Positions 11,945 through 23,360 of a stretch of DNA of 64,000 bases are shown in pieces (the first letter of the stretch is position 1; each line of letters starts with the position of its first letter). The stretch is from Rhodosporidiobolus odoratus (taxonomy: Eukaryota > Basidiomycota > Microbotryomycetes > Sporidiobolales > Sporidiobolaceae), in the NCBI GenBank assembly GCA_034387635.1, contig JAOANU010000009.1:857198-921197 (forward strand), written 5' to 3'. Made by a program: the position numbers and the translations under genes. The notes beneath the pieces were generated by a model. The model was not told where the DNA came from, ran no database searches, and was given only the letters and a program-made list of their open reading frames with translations.

Positions 11945-12592
11945 CGTGCGTGTAGCGGGGCGAGAGGAAGGGGAAAGAAGGGAGAGAGAGCAAATCAGAT
12001 CGGGGAAGCGCGGGAAAAGATTTTGACCAGATCTTGTCAGCGTGATCGAAGACATGCTCGGAGATCTATTTTAGGGTCAAGTGTTTCATCACCCTGATCA
12101 GCGGTGGAAGCCGCCAAGAGAGCGACTGTCGGGGCAGGGAGCGTCACAGTGGTGTACTGCCTACGGTGGAGCAGCGCACAAGATTGCGGATTGGGCGAAT
12201 GCGCACAGTGAAGAGACCATCGCCGCCGGTACTGCTCTATGGGAAGGACTGCGAGAAGAGCAGACGCACAACAACCTCTACAGTGCCTAGGTGTACACCC
12301 GTACCCAGTGTCTATGTAACCGTCTGTCGCGCCAACGTCCTCGCCCAATTTGCAGTGTCCGGGTCTCCTTTTCTTCCCCTTCCCGTACACGCCTCGGAGT
12401 ATACAACGGCTTGGTTCGCAGGTTTTCAACGTCCGTACCCGCTTCTTGGAGGGGTCTAGCTCAGTGGTACTGCCCCTTGAGTCTGACTTTTCCGTCTGCA
12501 CCGACAGAGGTGATGACGGGCGAAGCAGCGGGGCGATAGCGGTGCTTGGCGTCGTATCTGCGGGAGAGCGAGCGTGAGAAGGCGACTATGGT
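11945..12592. other. intergenic, ferroxidase promoter side
   Basis: No supported gene. The segment is the upstream region of the minus-strand ferroxidase gene and lies downstream of a small minus-strand ORF. I looked for clear GATA-type iron-regulator sites (WGATAA) near the ferroxidase start and saw none that stand out. A tRNA-like A box near 12454 has no matching B box or acceptor stem. Confidence 0.4.
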
Positions 12593-12898
12593 TCACAGGT
12601 GCGAGAGGGACGCGGGCAGGCAGTCGTGTAAGGAGGAAAGGTCAGGGAGGAAGGGAGGGGAAAAAGCGGACCTCTCTGCGCCCCTCAACGCGGGTCTCTG
12701 CAGTTCGACCTTGGTCAACCCGCTATGAGACCAGCTCTCAATCCAGTTGCTCGGGGGGAGGTTCCACCTGATAGCGGCGATGGCGTAGAGCGCGGCAGTA
12801 AAGCAGATGAGAAAGACGCGGAGAGGGGACAAGTGGTGCTGCTCGCGAGGTGGGGGTCGAGGGCGAGGTGAGGGGGGTTGGCGGAGGTCGGTGGGCAT
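12593..12898 (-). CDS. small hypothetical membrane protein
   Basis: A 101-residue ORF starting MPTDLRQPPSP with an ATG at 12898. After a proline/arginine-rich head comes one clear hydrophobic segment (LRVFLICFTAALYAIAAIRW). I do not recognise it. The hydrophobic segment followed by a GT..TAG pair suggests the 3' half might be spliced differently. It is divergent from MSH2; a GTACGT..CAG intron just upstream (about 12929-12980) would fit a spliced 5' leader. Confidence is low because there is no family support. Confidence 0.3.
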   Translation of the reverse strand: MPTDLRQPPSPRPRPPPREQHHLSPLRVFLICFTAALYAIAAIRWNLPPSNWIESWSHSGLTKVELQRPALRGAERSAFSPPFLPDLSSLHDCLPASLSHL

Positions 12899-13289
12899 GG
12901 AGACGTAATCAAGTGGGGTCCTGCCTGGGCTTGATGGTCAGCTTTGCGAGTGTGGAGCCGAGGAGAACAGGAGGTACGTACCGGCGGATGTCGCCGTACG
13001 GATTCAGTGAACCTCCGATCTCGACCTCGAGTCTTGATGTGTGTCGAGTGTGACTGAGGTGGTTTAAGCTGTGTCCGACTTGGATCAGCGCGTTCAAGTA
13101 GACTCAGGCGAGAGACGAAGACTCGGAGTAATTTGGATCGGCTTGCAATTGGCACCCAAAACTGTCGTCGCTGACTTTGAACGAGATTCAATCACACCAG
13201 AACGACTCAGTAGACACTCAACCAACTCACCCGTACCTCCGACACCTTGCGCCGGGCCACCCTTCGCTCGCCTCAACCGTTCCTCTGCT

Positions 13290-16200
13290 ATGCCGCCTCT
13301 TCAATACAGCAAAGCCAAAGACACACAGTCTGACAAGGACAAGCAGGATGAGGACAAGTTCTGCAACGCTGTCCGCAAGTACCCTCCAGTGCGTCCAGTC
13401 TCCAAGTCATCCTCTCACCTCGCCTCATCTCGACGTCAAGTTGCCGCGTAGCGACGCGATCTCTGCCATTCTAGCTGCTTGCGAGGCGCCGACGGGCTAC
13501 TTCAAGGGCAGCATAGACGACTGAACTCGCGTCGCTGACTCTCTACACCCCACAGACACCTTCCGGCACCGTCCGCCTCTTCGACCGTTCCGACTTTTAC
13601 GCCGCCTACGGGCCCGACGCCCTTTTCGTCGCCCGCACCCACTACAAGACCGAGTCCGTCCTCAAGTCACTGGGCAGCATCTCGGAAGACCACCCCAATG
13701 GCCTACAATCCGTCACCCTCTCGCATGCCGTCGCTCAGGCATTCCTGAGGGAAGCGCTCACAACCCAGCAGTTACGAATCGAGATTTGGGTGGCAGAGAA
13801 TGGAGCTGGTGGAGGTAAAGGGGCGACAAAGTGGAAGCTAGGAAAGGCGGCGAGTCCGGGAAATCTAGGCGCGGTCGAGGATCTGCTGTTCACGCATACG
13901 GATTTGCTCGCCGCCCCGGTTATCCTTGCGCTCAAGCTGAGCGTCAAGGACAACGTCAAGACCATCGGAGTCGCCTTTGCCGACACGAGCTTGCAGGAAA
14001 TGGGTGTCAGCGAGTATGTCGATACCGACCTGTTCTCCAATACCGAGGTGCGTTCCTCTCCGATCTTTTTGCCCCCTCTTGTACTAGACCACGTCTGCTC
14101 GTGTAGCTCTGCGTACTTACAGCTCATCTGTCCCGCTCCGCAGTCCCTCCTGATTCAGCTCGGCGTCAAGGAGGTCCTGATTACCGCGGAAGACAAGCCA
14201 CACGAATACGACCTCAACAAGCTCAAGACGCTCATTGAACGGTGCAACATTGTCATCACGGAGAGGAAGAAGAGTGCGTCGTGTTTCCTACGTCTTGCTC
14301 CTCAACTAGCTCTACCGCTTGACGCGCGAGGGAGACCTTCTCAGCCTGCCTGCCTGCGCTGCAGTTCTCGTCCCTACTCATTCGATCTCGAGCGAGTCTG
14401 TGCGGCAACCAAGATGAAGGCTGACACGGACTCACTGTCCCCGCAGGCGAGTTCACCAACAAGGATGTCGAGCAAGACCTAAACCGTCTCCTTCGCGGTT
14501 CAGTCCAAGCTGCTGCCCGTCGTGCGTGCTTCTCCCCCTCCCTACTCTCGCATCAATCGAGCAACTAACTTCCTCCCTTCCCCGGTGCCTCTATCTTCAT
14601 CTCCACGTCCCCCTTTGCGCCCCCTTCAGCCGAATTCGACCACCCCACCTCGCTCTGCGCCGTTTCCGCCCTAATCACCTACCTCGGTCTCCTGCAAGAT
14701 CCGAGCAATTTTGGAGCTTACGCGCTCAAGACGCATGATTTGAGTCAGTTTGTAAGGTTGGATGCTAGTGCTTTGAGGGCGTTGAACCGTGAGTGCTACT
14801 CTACCCATGGACCTTGGTCCCATTCTTCCTTCCGTATAGGTGGGCCCTTCGGCGGTCGAGCTCTGAGCTCCCACAACCGCTGGATGAGATCGGCCTTTGA
14901 GCCATGCAGCACGAGCGCACAGCCACTAACGAAGGATCTACCCTCGCAGTCATGCCCGACCCAACCGGCCTCGGCGGGAACGCCAAGACTATGTCTGTTT
15001 TTGGTCTCTTGAACCGCTGCAAGACCGCACAGGGAACCAGGATGCTCGCTATGTGGTTGAAACAGCCGCTCGTCAACTTGCATACTATTCGTGAGTACCG
15101 CCCTTCGATATCTAGTCTGCTACTGCTGCGCTCGTCGACTGTGCTCCTGGCTGACTCTGATGCGGGAATGGCGATGGACAGAACAACGTCAGGATCTGGT
15201 TGAATGCTTTACGGAAAAGCAGGAATTCAGGAGTGCCGTGGCCGTGCGTTTTTCTCCCTTCGTTTCCTACTTTCCAAACCACCCAACCCCCGTCCTAGTA
15301 CTGTACTAATGCTCCGACTCTCCACCTTGCGTGGCGCAGGACGACTTTCTCAAATCCATGCCCGACTTTCACCGCATCAGCAAGCGATTCCAAAAATCGG
15401 CGGCGTCGCTCGAGGACGTCGTTCGGGTCTATCAGGCTGTGTTATTGCTTCCCGGGCTTGTTACTGTTCTGGAGAGTGGGACAAAGGGAGAGGGAGAGGG
15501 GGAGGGGGAGGGGATGGAGGTTGATGGAGAAGAGGAGGATGAGGCGGAAGGGAGGGAGAAGAGGTGGACTGAGTTGGTTGAGGAGAATTGGTTGGCGGGA
15601 CTCAGAGTGCGTTGATTGTTCCAGCGTTCCTCGTTACTTGCATTGGAAAGAACGCGCTGATGCTTTATTTTGGTGGCGGGCGCAGGAGTACTCGGCTTCG
15701 CTCCTCCCTTATCAGGAGATGGTGGAAACAACGATCGACCTCTCCGAGCTAGATCGGCACAACTTCGTCAGTACGTCCCACTTCGTCTTCACTTCTCGCT
15801 CTCACGCGGTCAAGCTCTGACGCTCTCACTCGCTCACTGGTCCCTATGACGCGCCCCTCGCAGTCAAACCCGACTTCGACGACGACCTCCAAGACCTGAT
15901 GGAAAAACTGAGTCAAGTACGCGATTCGCTTGACGAGGAACACATGGAGGTCGCGAGGGATCTCAATATGGACCCAGAGGGCAAGGTGTTGCATTTTGAG
16001 CAGCATAGTGTGTATGGGTACTGCTTTAGGTTGACTAAGAAGGTGCGTCCTTTCTTTTCGGCATTGCGGGAATGTAGGAGGATGAGGCTACTGATCATGC
16101 CTCTTGATGCGTACAGGAAGCTTCGGCTATCAAGAACAAGAAGGGCTACATCGAACGTGCGCCTCTTCTGGTTCTCCTCGCTCTTCGCCCGAGACGCAAG

Positions 16201-17922
16201 CGGAACTAACTTTCGCTTCGGGCCATGCAGTCAAGAACATGACCAGCGGCGTCCACTTTACGACCAAGACTCTCAAGAGCCTCAACGAGGACTACCGCTC
16301 GATCACGAAGGATTACGAGAAGAAGCAGAGTTCGCTCGTCAAGGAGGTGATTCAGATCGCCGGTATGTTCAGACTCAGGTTTCTCGTTCCCTGCCAGTTG
16401 CGAAGCTGACACGACACACTGCCGCGACTATCAGCTTCGTACTGCGAGGTCCTGGAGAACCTCAACGGCGTAATCGCGCACGTTGATGTACTGCAAAGGT
16501 CCGTCTTGCTCTCCTTCCATCCGACTTTGCTGCTTGGCTTCCTGCCAGATTGCAGATGCTCATCCTCTGCGCCGTACAGTCTCGCCGCTTCTGCCCTCGC
16601 AGCTCCGATTCCGTACATCAAGCCTACCATCTTTGAGCGAGGGACAGGCAGCCTGCGCCTCGAAGAAGCTCGTCACCCTTGCCTTGAAGTGCAAGAAGGC
16701 ATCAACTTCATCGCGAACGATGTGCACCTCGAGAGGGGTACGTCCTACTTCCTCTTATACCCATGCATCAGCATACACAGAACTTAAACCTGGGGTCGCT
16801 CCGTCCGCAGACGTAAGCGAGTTTTGCATCATCACTGGACCCAACGCCGGCGGAAAATCCGTCTTCATCCGTCAAACCGCCCTGGTCGCCCTCCTCGCCC
16901 AAATCGGTTCCTTCGTCCCCGCCGCTGTCGCCGAAGTACCCATCTTTGACTCGGTTCTGTGCCGTGTCGGAGCGGGCGACTCGCAGCTCAAGGGGGTGTC
17001 GACATTCATGGCTGAAATGTTGGAGACTAGTGCGATTCTCCGGCAGGCTACGAAGGATAGTTTGGTGGTAATTGATGAGTTGGGAAGGGGGACGAGTACT
17101 TACGATGGATTCGGTCTCGCTTGGGCTATTTCCGAGTGCGTACTGCATTCTCCTTCTCTTCCTTACATGATGAGGCATTTTCTGACCATTTGATGATGTA
17201 CAGGCACCTCTCGACCGTCACCCGCGCCTCCGTCCTCTTCGCCACCCACTTCCACGAACTCACCTCCCTCTCGCAAGAAGTCCCTCATGTCAAGAACTTG
17301 CACGTCGTAGCTCACGTCGAAGAGAACCCCAACACGCTGACAGGGAAGGACATCACGCTGTTGTACAAGGTTATGGAGGGGATTTGTGATCAGTCTTTTG
17401 GTATCCATGTCGCTGAGTTGGCAAATTTCCCGGAGGAAGTGGTCAAGGTGCGACATGCTCATTTTAGTCGCATCCACGTGACAGGATGACATCGCTGACC
17501 TCGTGCCCTTCCTCTGCAGCTCGCCAAGCGCAAGGCGGACGACCTCGAGGATTTCAGCGAACCTCGTACGTTTCTTTCGGTTCCTCTTCCAGCCAATCAT
17601 ACTGCGTCCTCACGACATCTGACTTGTCATGCTCGCAGTTGAACCAACAGAAGATGCCACGAACGACTCTACCAACCCCGCCGCCTCCCTCTCCCCTTCC
17701 ACCATCGCCGAAGGTACCGCCCTCGTCGAATCCTTCCTGGAAGCCTGGGCCGCTCGCTCTGCCGAACTGCCCGTGCCATCCGGCTCTCGACCACAACCTG
17801 AAGATGGGGACGAGACGAGGGAAGAGGTGGAACTGCGTCATTTGGTGGCTTGTTACGAGGAGTATAAGGAAAGGTTTGAGAAGAATGAGTGGGCGGGGAA
17901 GGTGTTGCAGAAGACTTATTGA
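13290..17922 (+). CDS. MSH2: DNA mismatch repair protein Msh2
   Basis: Msh2 is the common subunit of MutS-alpha (with Msh6) and MutS-beta (with Msh3), which recognise mismatches and loops in the nucleus. The full set of MutS domains is present across about 15 exons. The N-terminal region reads [20 protein letters not shown], followed by connector and lever regions, clamp, and ATPase domain. The ATPase motifs are [14 protein letters not shown] (Walker A), [19 protein letters not shown] (Walker B) and FATHFHEL, followed by [13 protein letters not shown]. The C-terminal helix-turn-helix part ends [21 protein letters not shown]. Two oddities: Walker A is usually GPNMGGKST in this family, and the lever contains an acidic GEGEGEG run around 15486-15560. 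The first intron (about 13391-13557) is long. Start chosen at MPPLQYSK. Confidence 0.93.
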
Positions 17923-18272
17923 GGTGCGGCGGTGGGGATGGGAGAGTGTGGGAGTGATACCCTTGACGAGGAGATGGACTGATGGGATACCCTGGTCTGT
18001 AGCATAGTTCGCATACGCTTGTTCGATTTTCAGCCGTTTCTCTCTCGGCGCGGCTGACAGACGTCGGGGCGTTCGCCTCTCGGTCCTTGATCAAGCGCGG
18101 GTGCGATGCGATGGACCGGTCGCTGAACATGCACCCCGCCTTGGGACGTGCTGCAGGTCAATGCGCGCCATGTCCGGCGGCCTTTTTCTTCCCTTTTTCT
18201 TCCCTTTTTCTTGACGACGGTTTCTTCAATTCACTCACTTTTATCACGAGTGGTCGGTCCGCTCCAGACAAC

Positions 18273-19423
18273 ATGTTCAACCTCACCCTCCCTCGCACTC
18301 GCACCGCCAAGCTCTCCTTGACGTGGCTCGTTCTCTCTTTCCTCTTCGCTTCATCTGGTATCGTCCTCATCGTCACTGCCCAAATCTGGAAGATACAAAG
18401 TCAGCAAGGGATGGGAAAGCATACTCTCAGGTCGCTCGTCATCAGCGGAAGGGATCTCGCCGGTCCGCCATTTTCTTCTCTGCACCTCCTTGTGAAACAC
18501 TAAAAATCGTTACTGAGGTGCGTTTTGACGGTGTGCAGCCGCTACAGCCTTGGGTATCGCCACTCTCTCGGCTCTCGTCGTCGGGATGCTGGGATATATA
18601 CAAGGATATAAGCCAGGTAGCTTGCAAAGGAGGGAAGCGAAAGGGTTGATCCTTTTTTGCTGGATGTTGGTGGGCGTCAGTATGTGCTCAGTATTCCTGT
18701 TCCATTCACCTCGTATAGCCGTACTGATAGTTCATTGGCTCTAGTCGTCGCTACTGTGGTCATCGCCAGCGTCATGTGGTTCTTCACCTTGACGGAAAGG
18801 GCCGACTTCCGCAAGATGTGGCTGGAACAGGATGGTACGATGCAAGTGTTCCTGCAGGACAGGGTACGCAGAGCTCTCCCTCAGTGTATCAAGTGTGAGG
18901 GGTGAAGCTCTCCGGCGCTCACGCCATCCTGACGTTTTCTTCTCACCCTCCCAGCTCCATTGTTGCGGGTACTGGAACGCTTCGACTCCCGGCCTTCTCA
19001 CCCAGACAACTGGATTCTGCGCTCCCTTCTCTCAGGCTGGGACCAATGCGACAAGCGTTCAAGGCTGCGTTGGCCCAATCGTAAACTTCGCTGAGTGGGC
19101 CTCCTCCTCCTCTTCCTCCTCCTACCAGCTCGTTCGCTGACCAACGTATGGCTTTCTCGGGCATCGATGTCACTTTGCGTAGCTTCTTCCTCAACAACGT
19201 CTTCACCACGGTCCGTGTCCGGGTCTTCCTCACTCGTCACCTGTCTGACCTCCCGGGCTCCTTCTTGACTGAACTTGCGATCGCACAGATTTACGGCTTC
19301 ACCGCCATCCAATTATCCCTCTTCCTGATCACCTGCTGCCTCATCATCAGCAGGAGAGACGACGAGCGTGTGAGGTTCGTCTGGGCAAAGATGGAAGCTG
19401 GGGTCGGGGTGTTTGGGCGTTGA
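18273..19423 (+). CDS. tetraspanin
   Basis: A four-helix membrane protein. Hydrophobic segments are TWLVLSFLFASSGIVLIVTA, ALGIATLSALVVGMLGYIQG, VVATVVIASVMWFFTL, and the last one AIQLSLFLITCCLII. Between TM3 and TM4 is a large extracellular loop with the diagnostic CCG motif (LHCCGYWN) and two more cysteines (GFCAP, QGCVGP). Fungal tetraspanins organise plasma-membrane microdomains and, in some pathogens, appressorial polarity; the role here is unknown. There are five or six short introns, and the exons near 19180-19210 and 19290 onward are joined by consensus splice sites. The start is in strong context (ACAACATGT). Confidence 0.75.
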
Positions 19424-19723
19424 CTGGGAATCGCCTAGTCGATGAACTGGCTGGTCCAGTCCTTGCTTTCGCTTACGATGACTGCTGCATGAGGTCGAGT
19501 CAGTTGATTGACTAGGTTGCGGTGAAGAGAAACGACGGAAAATAGAGAGTTGAGAAGGCCAAACATGCATAAACGTGCTGCTATCATTTTGCCCTGCTAC
19601 CTGTAAGCCTACCTGCCGCATCAACGACCATGTAAAGTATGTACAGAAGTCCGCGAACTGTGGCTACCAGCCTTTGAGTCGGAAAAATCTTGCTGCGTCT
19701 ATTCCGATCACTCTCACCGACTC

Positions 19724-22271
19724 CTACTGGCCTATCCGCTGCCTGACTACCCCATCCACCCTTTCCAGCATGTCCTGCACCAACTCCAATCGAAACCGCA
19801 CCTCGGTGTCTCCTCCAGGCGATAGAGATGCTGCGAGCCATTCGTGCAGCGAAGAACGGAGAGGCGAGAGGAAAGTCGATTCGTAGATGGTGAGGGCAGA
19901 GGGAGTCGCTAGACCGGTCTGTTAGTGAGAGGTGCGCGTGGTGATCAGTACGCTGCAATCAGGGAACAAGCCATAACGATTCGAGGTCCAGAAAAGGGTA
20001 ACTGGGAGAATCGAAACGCACCTGATCCCGCCGATCCCGCAACAACACAAAGTAGTACAACTTCAAACGCTCTATCACTACCGAGAAGCGTTGCTCGACG
20101 AATTCGATGGGATCGAGTTTAGCTATTGTGGTGGAAGAGTCGGGACCCGGTTCGGTTTCGCTTGCTGTGGTTGTTGGCGGGTCGAGGCAGAAGAGTGAAG
20201 GGCCGAGTTCGGAGAGGAAGAGGGGGGTGAGGAAAAGTGAGAGGGACGAAGACGGAGGCGGAGGCGAGGTCTACGAAAGTGGCGGGACAGAATGCGAGGA
20301 AAGGAGGAGACACAGGACGAAGCGGCGGGTCAGTTCAATGACGACAAGGCCACAAGCCTGGGTCAATGCGTAATCAGTCTGATGACGACAAGACTGACCT
20401 CTCCAAACTCCTTGAACTTCTCATCCAAAACCTCCTTGACCAACCCGACCGCGGCAACCCTTAGAGGCGGGAACGGGGTCTCGGTCAACAAGCTCTTGAC
20501 CAGCACAAGTTGGGTCGACTCGTCCGTGCCCTTGCCGTCGCCTGCGCTGCCGACGCATTTGAGCACGACGCGCGAAACGAGGCGGAAGGCAAGGAAGCGC
20601 GTCTGAGAGGATGGGGAGAGGGAGGCGAGGGTGGAAAGGATCTGCGTCGGCGGCGCAAAGGTGAGGGTCAGAGATCAGCCGAGGAGGATTCTTGGGTCCA
20701 CTCAAGAGAGAGAGAGAGAGAGAGAGAGAGCAGGACTACCACATACTTCGATGAGAGGAAACAATACGTCCTCCTCAAACCCTCCCATCCCGCTTTCAAT
20801 CTGCTTTTCAACGCACCACCACATCCAGAGCAGCATCTCATCCTCTCCCACCTTTACCGGCCCAATCTCGAACCTCGTCTTCAGCACGCTAAAGCTTCTT
20901 CGAAGCAATTCGCCTGGGTCTGCGACGACGAGGGCGTCTGAAGGTGGGAGAGATGGGTCGGCGGCGATGTGGTGGGCGAGTAGGATGAAGTTGCCAATGC
21001 GGGGAAAGGGAGAGCCGACGTGAGAGGAGGAAAGGCGGAACAGATCACTCGGGGTCGCGTCAAGGAGGTGAAGGGTGCACTGCGCAAAGGAGATAACGTT
21101 TGTCATCGCGAATGCGCGCAGTATGCTAGAACTGCTCACCAAGATGGAAGCCCAGGCTGCCTTGCTCTCGGCAGAAGCTTCAACTTGTCGCCCGAGTGGT
21201 TGGCGGTACGCCGGGAAACGACCATAGAAGAACTCGCTTGCGAGGCTCGCAGGAAAGTAAGGATGGAGGCAGCCGATCACTTCCTGCAAGAGTGTGCCGC
21301 ATAGCGCTACTCCCTGCGCAGCAAGACGGAGAGGTAGCAGCGCAGTGTGAGCAATGATAGGCTGTCCGCAAGAACTGGGATAAACTCACCACAGTCCGGT
21401 ACTCCTCCCCCTCCTTATCCAGCCAATCTCCGGCTAACACACCCTTGACAAGCTCTCCAACCCCCTGCGCCAGCCCCAGCGCAACCAGTTCAACGCCCTC
21501 CTTTTCTTCGCTCTCTCCCGGCAGAGGTATTCGATCTGGAGAAGGTTCCCAAAAGGCATTTTCGAGGAAAAGCTGCCCGACGGCGGTGGTGAGTGGCTCG
21601 ACAATGGGAGTGAGGAACTTGAGTGGACGGAGAGTTCTGATCCTCGGAAGGGCTAGTCCAAGGACGCATCGTAAGCAAGCGAAACCGCGTCAACCGAATG
21701 GCAGCCAGAGCGGAAGAAGCGAAAACGCACCAAGCGTATACATCTGCACCAACGCCTCCAACCTGACCGCCTCATCTCTCGGACTCCTCCCACTCGCTCC
21801 TTCCCGTCCATCTTGATCTTGATCCTCGTCTTCCTCTTGATCCTCATCAAAGTCATCCTCATCATCCTGCCAAGATGGTAAATTCAACTCGTCGACCTTC
21901 TCCCCCACAGCCAAGACGATCTCCTTTGCGCTCGCATGGGTGGCGAGAAGTAATAGAGAGGATCTCGCGATGGCGGACGCGGTACTGCGCGAGGACTGGG
22001 AGGAAAGGACGGGAAGGAGGTGAGAGAGGAGGGTGAACGGGTCGTTGTAGAGCGTTTCCTGCGATATGGGGGGTTGAGTGCGTGGCTAGTGTATGTCGTG
22101 AATAGTCCTGCAACGTACCTCGACGTCCGATTCGCCCAGTTCTACTTGTTTACCATCTTGAACCAGATGCTGATGGAGCTCCTCGAGCAACTCGAGGGGA
22201 ATGTACAGCGGCCTTCTGCGGTTGCTGCCTTGTTGTAGGCGACCTACAAGAGGAGCCGAGCCAGGTGCCAT
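19724..22271 (-). CDS. YAP-binding/ALF4/glomulin-like protein
   Basis: An all-helical protein of roughly 600-650 residues. It reads from MAPGSAPLVGRLQ through YIPLELLEELHQHLVQ, an acidic stretch (QDDEDDFDEDQEEDEDQDQD), LEALVQMYTLG, ETPFPPLRVAAVGLVKEVL and a C-terminal RFRLELVQDMLERVDGVV. The HEAT-like helices and the PFPPLRVAAVGLVK element resemble the fungal family that groups Ybp1/2, plant ALF4 and human glomulin, which bind cullin-RING ligases or kinetochore/Yap1 complexes. That assignment is by pattern only. Around 10 small introns. A (GA)n tract at 20705-20730 lies in an intron region. Confidence 0.5.
20705..20730. repeat. (AG)n microsatellite
   Basis: About 13 AG dinucleotide units in a non-coding part of the glomulin-like gene. 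Confidence 0.9.
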
Positions 22272-23360
22272 CGGTCACGATGCAGCAGGTGGCCGACGAG
22301 GCATCCGAAGCCACTTTCTGCTAGCCCACCCGACCTCTCGTGCAGACTCAAGCGCCGAATTGTAGAGAAGCACGTGTCCATTCGCAAAACGCAGCGGTCC
22401 ATTCGAGACGAGACGAGAAAGAAAGGGAGAGAGGAGAGGATAAGCGGAACAAGAACAAAGGAGGGAAAGAAAGGGAGAGTACTACAATGGCAAAGTAAGA
22501 CGGCGAGAAGCGAGACGGGGAGAGGGAAAGATGACGCCAGGATCCCTCAACGGAACGAGGGGAAACAGGGCAAAGGTAAGACAAGATAAGGGGAAAAGGA
22601 AAGGAACGGGGGGAATGGGGTAGCTCTGTCCAAAAGTGCAATCAAATGCACGTACGCGGTGAAAAAACTCGACCCTCGCTTATAAAAGTGAAACCCCAGT
22701 ACCCTCTATGAGATCTCTCTTCTGCACGAGAAGAAAGAACCAAAGAAAGGGTGGTGTGCGGGGTTTCCCTTCTTCCCTTCTCCTTCTCCTTGTGGAAACC
22801 AGGAGGAGTAAGAGAGAAGATAAAATGCGACGTCGAGCACGGCGCCCCGAGCGAAACTTGTGAGTGGTGGTTGGTTTGCCTGATTGATTATACCGAATCC
22901 GGAGGTGGATAGTCGCCATCGTCTGCCGGTCGGTGTCGTCCAGAAAAAGATGGCGACAAAGGAGACGGCGGAGACGAATGACCGGAACGGTAGAATGGCG
23001 AAACACCAAGTTTGCTTTAAAGGGGGTTGGAAAGCCTGGCCTGATCAGCTCATGCGGATGGGATAGGGTAGGGGGAGGGAATCGTCGACGAGATGGCAGT
23101 GGGGAGGCGGAGAGAAAGAGGGAGAGTCGACGAAGATGAGCGATACTATAGGCCGGCCGGATGAGCGGTATGGGGTTGTTTGTTGTATGTGTGAGAGGTT
23201 GAGCGAAGAGAGGAGTACAGGCGGATCGTGCTGAGACGAAGGCCTACAGTTACGGAAGAACGATCACATCAGCAAGTGACGATGACGGCAACGAGGAACG
23301 AGTAGACGACGCACCCTCCCTCTCCCGCGAGTTTAGCAAGTCGTTTGTATCGGACCCTCT
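22272..23360. other. 1.1-kb intergenic region
   Basis: No gene seen. Both flanking genes are on the minus strand, so this holds the 3' region of the zinc-finger gene and the promoter and leader of the glomulin-like gene. The half near 22380-22620 is purine-rich on the plus strand (pyrimidine-rich on the transcribed sense), as in other leaders here. A TATAAAAG lies at about 22681 on the plus strand, with no ORF to serve. Confidence 0.5.

Noticed and set aside
12454..12600. tRNA-like A box (TAGCTCAGTGG) near 12466
   Set aside because: No GGTTCGANTCC B box at a suitable distance and no matching 3' acceptor strand, so I do not call a tRNA.
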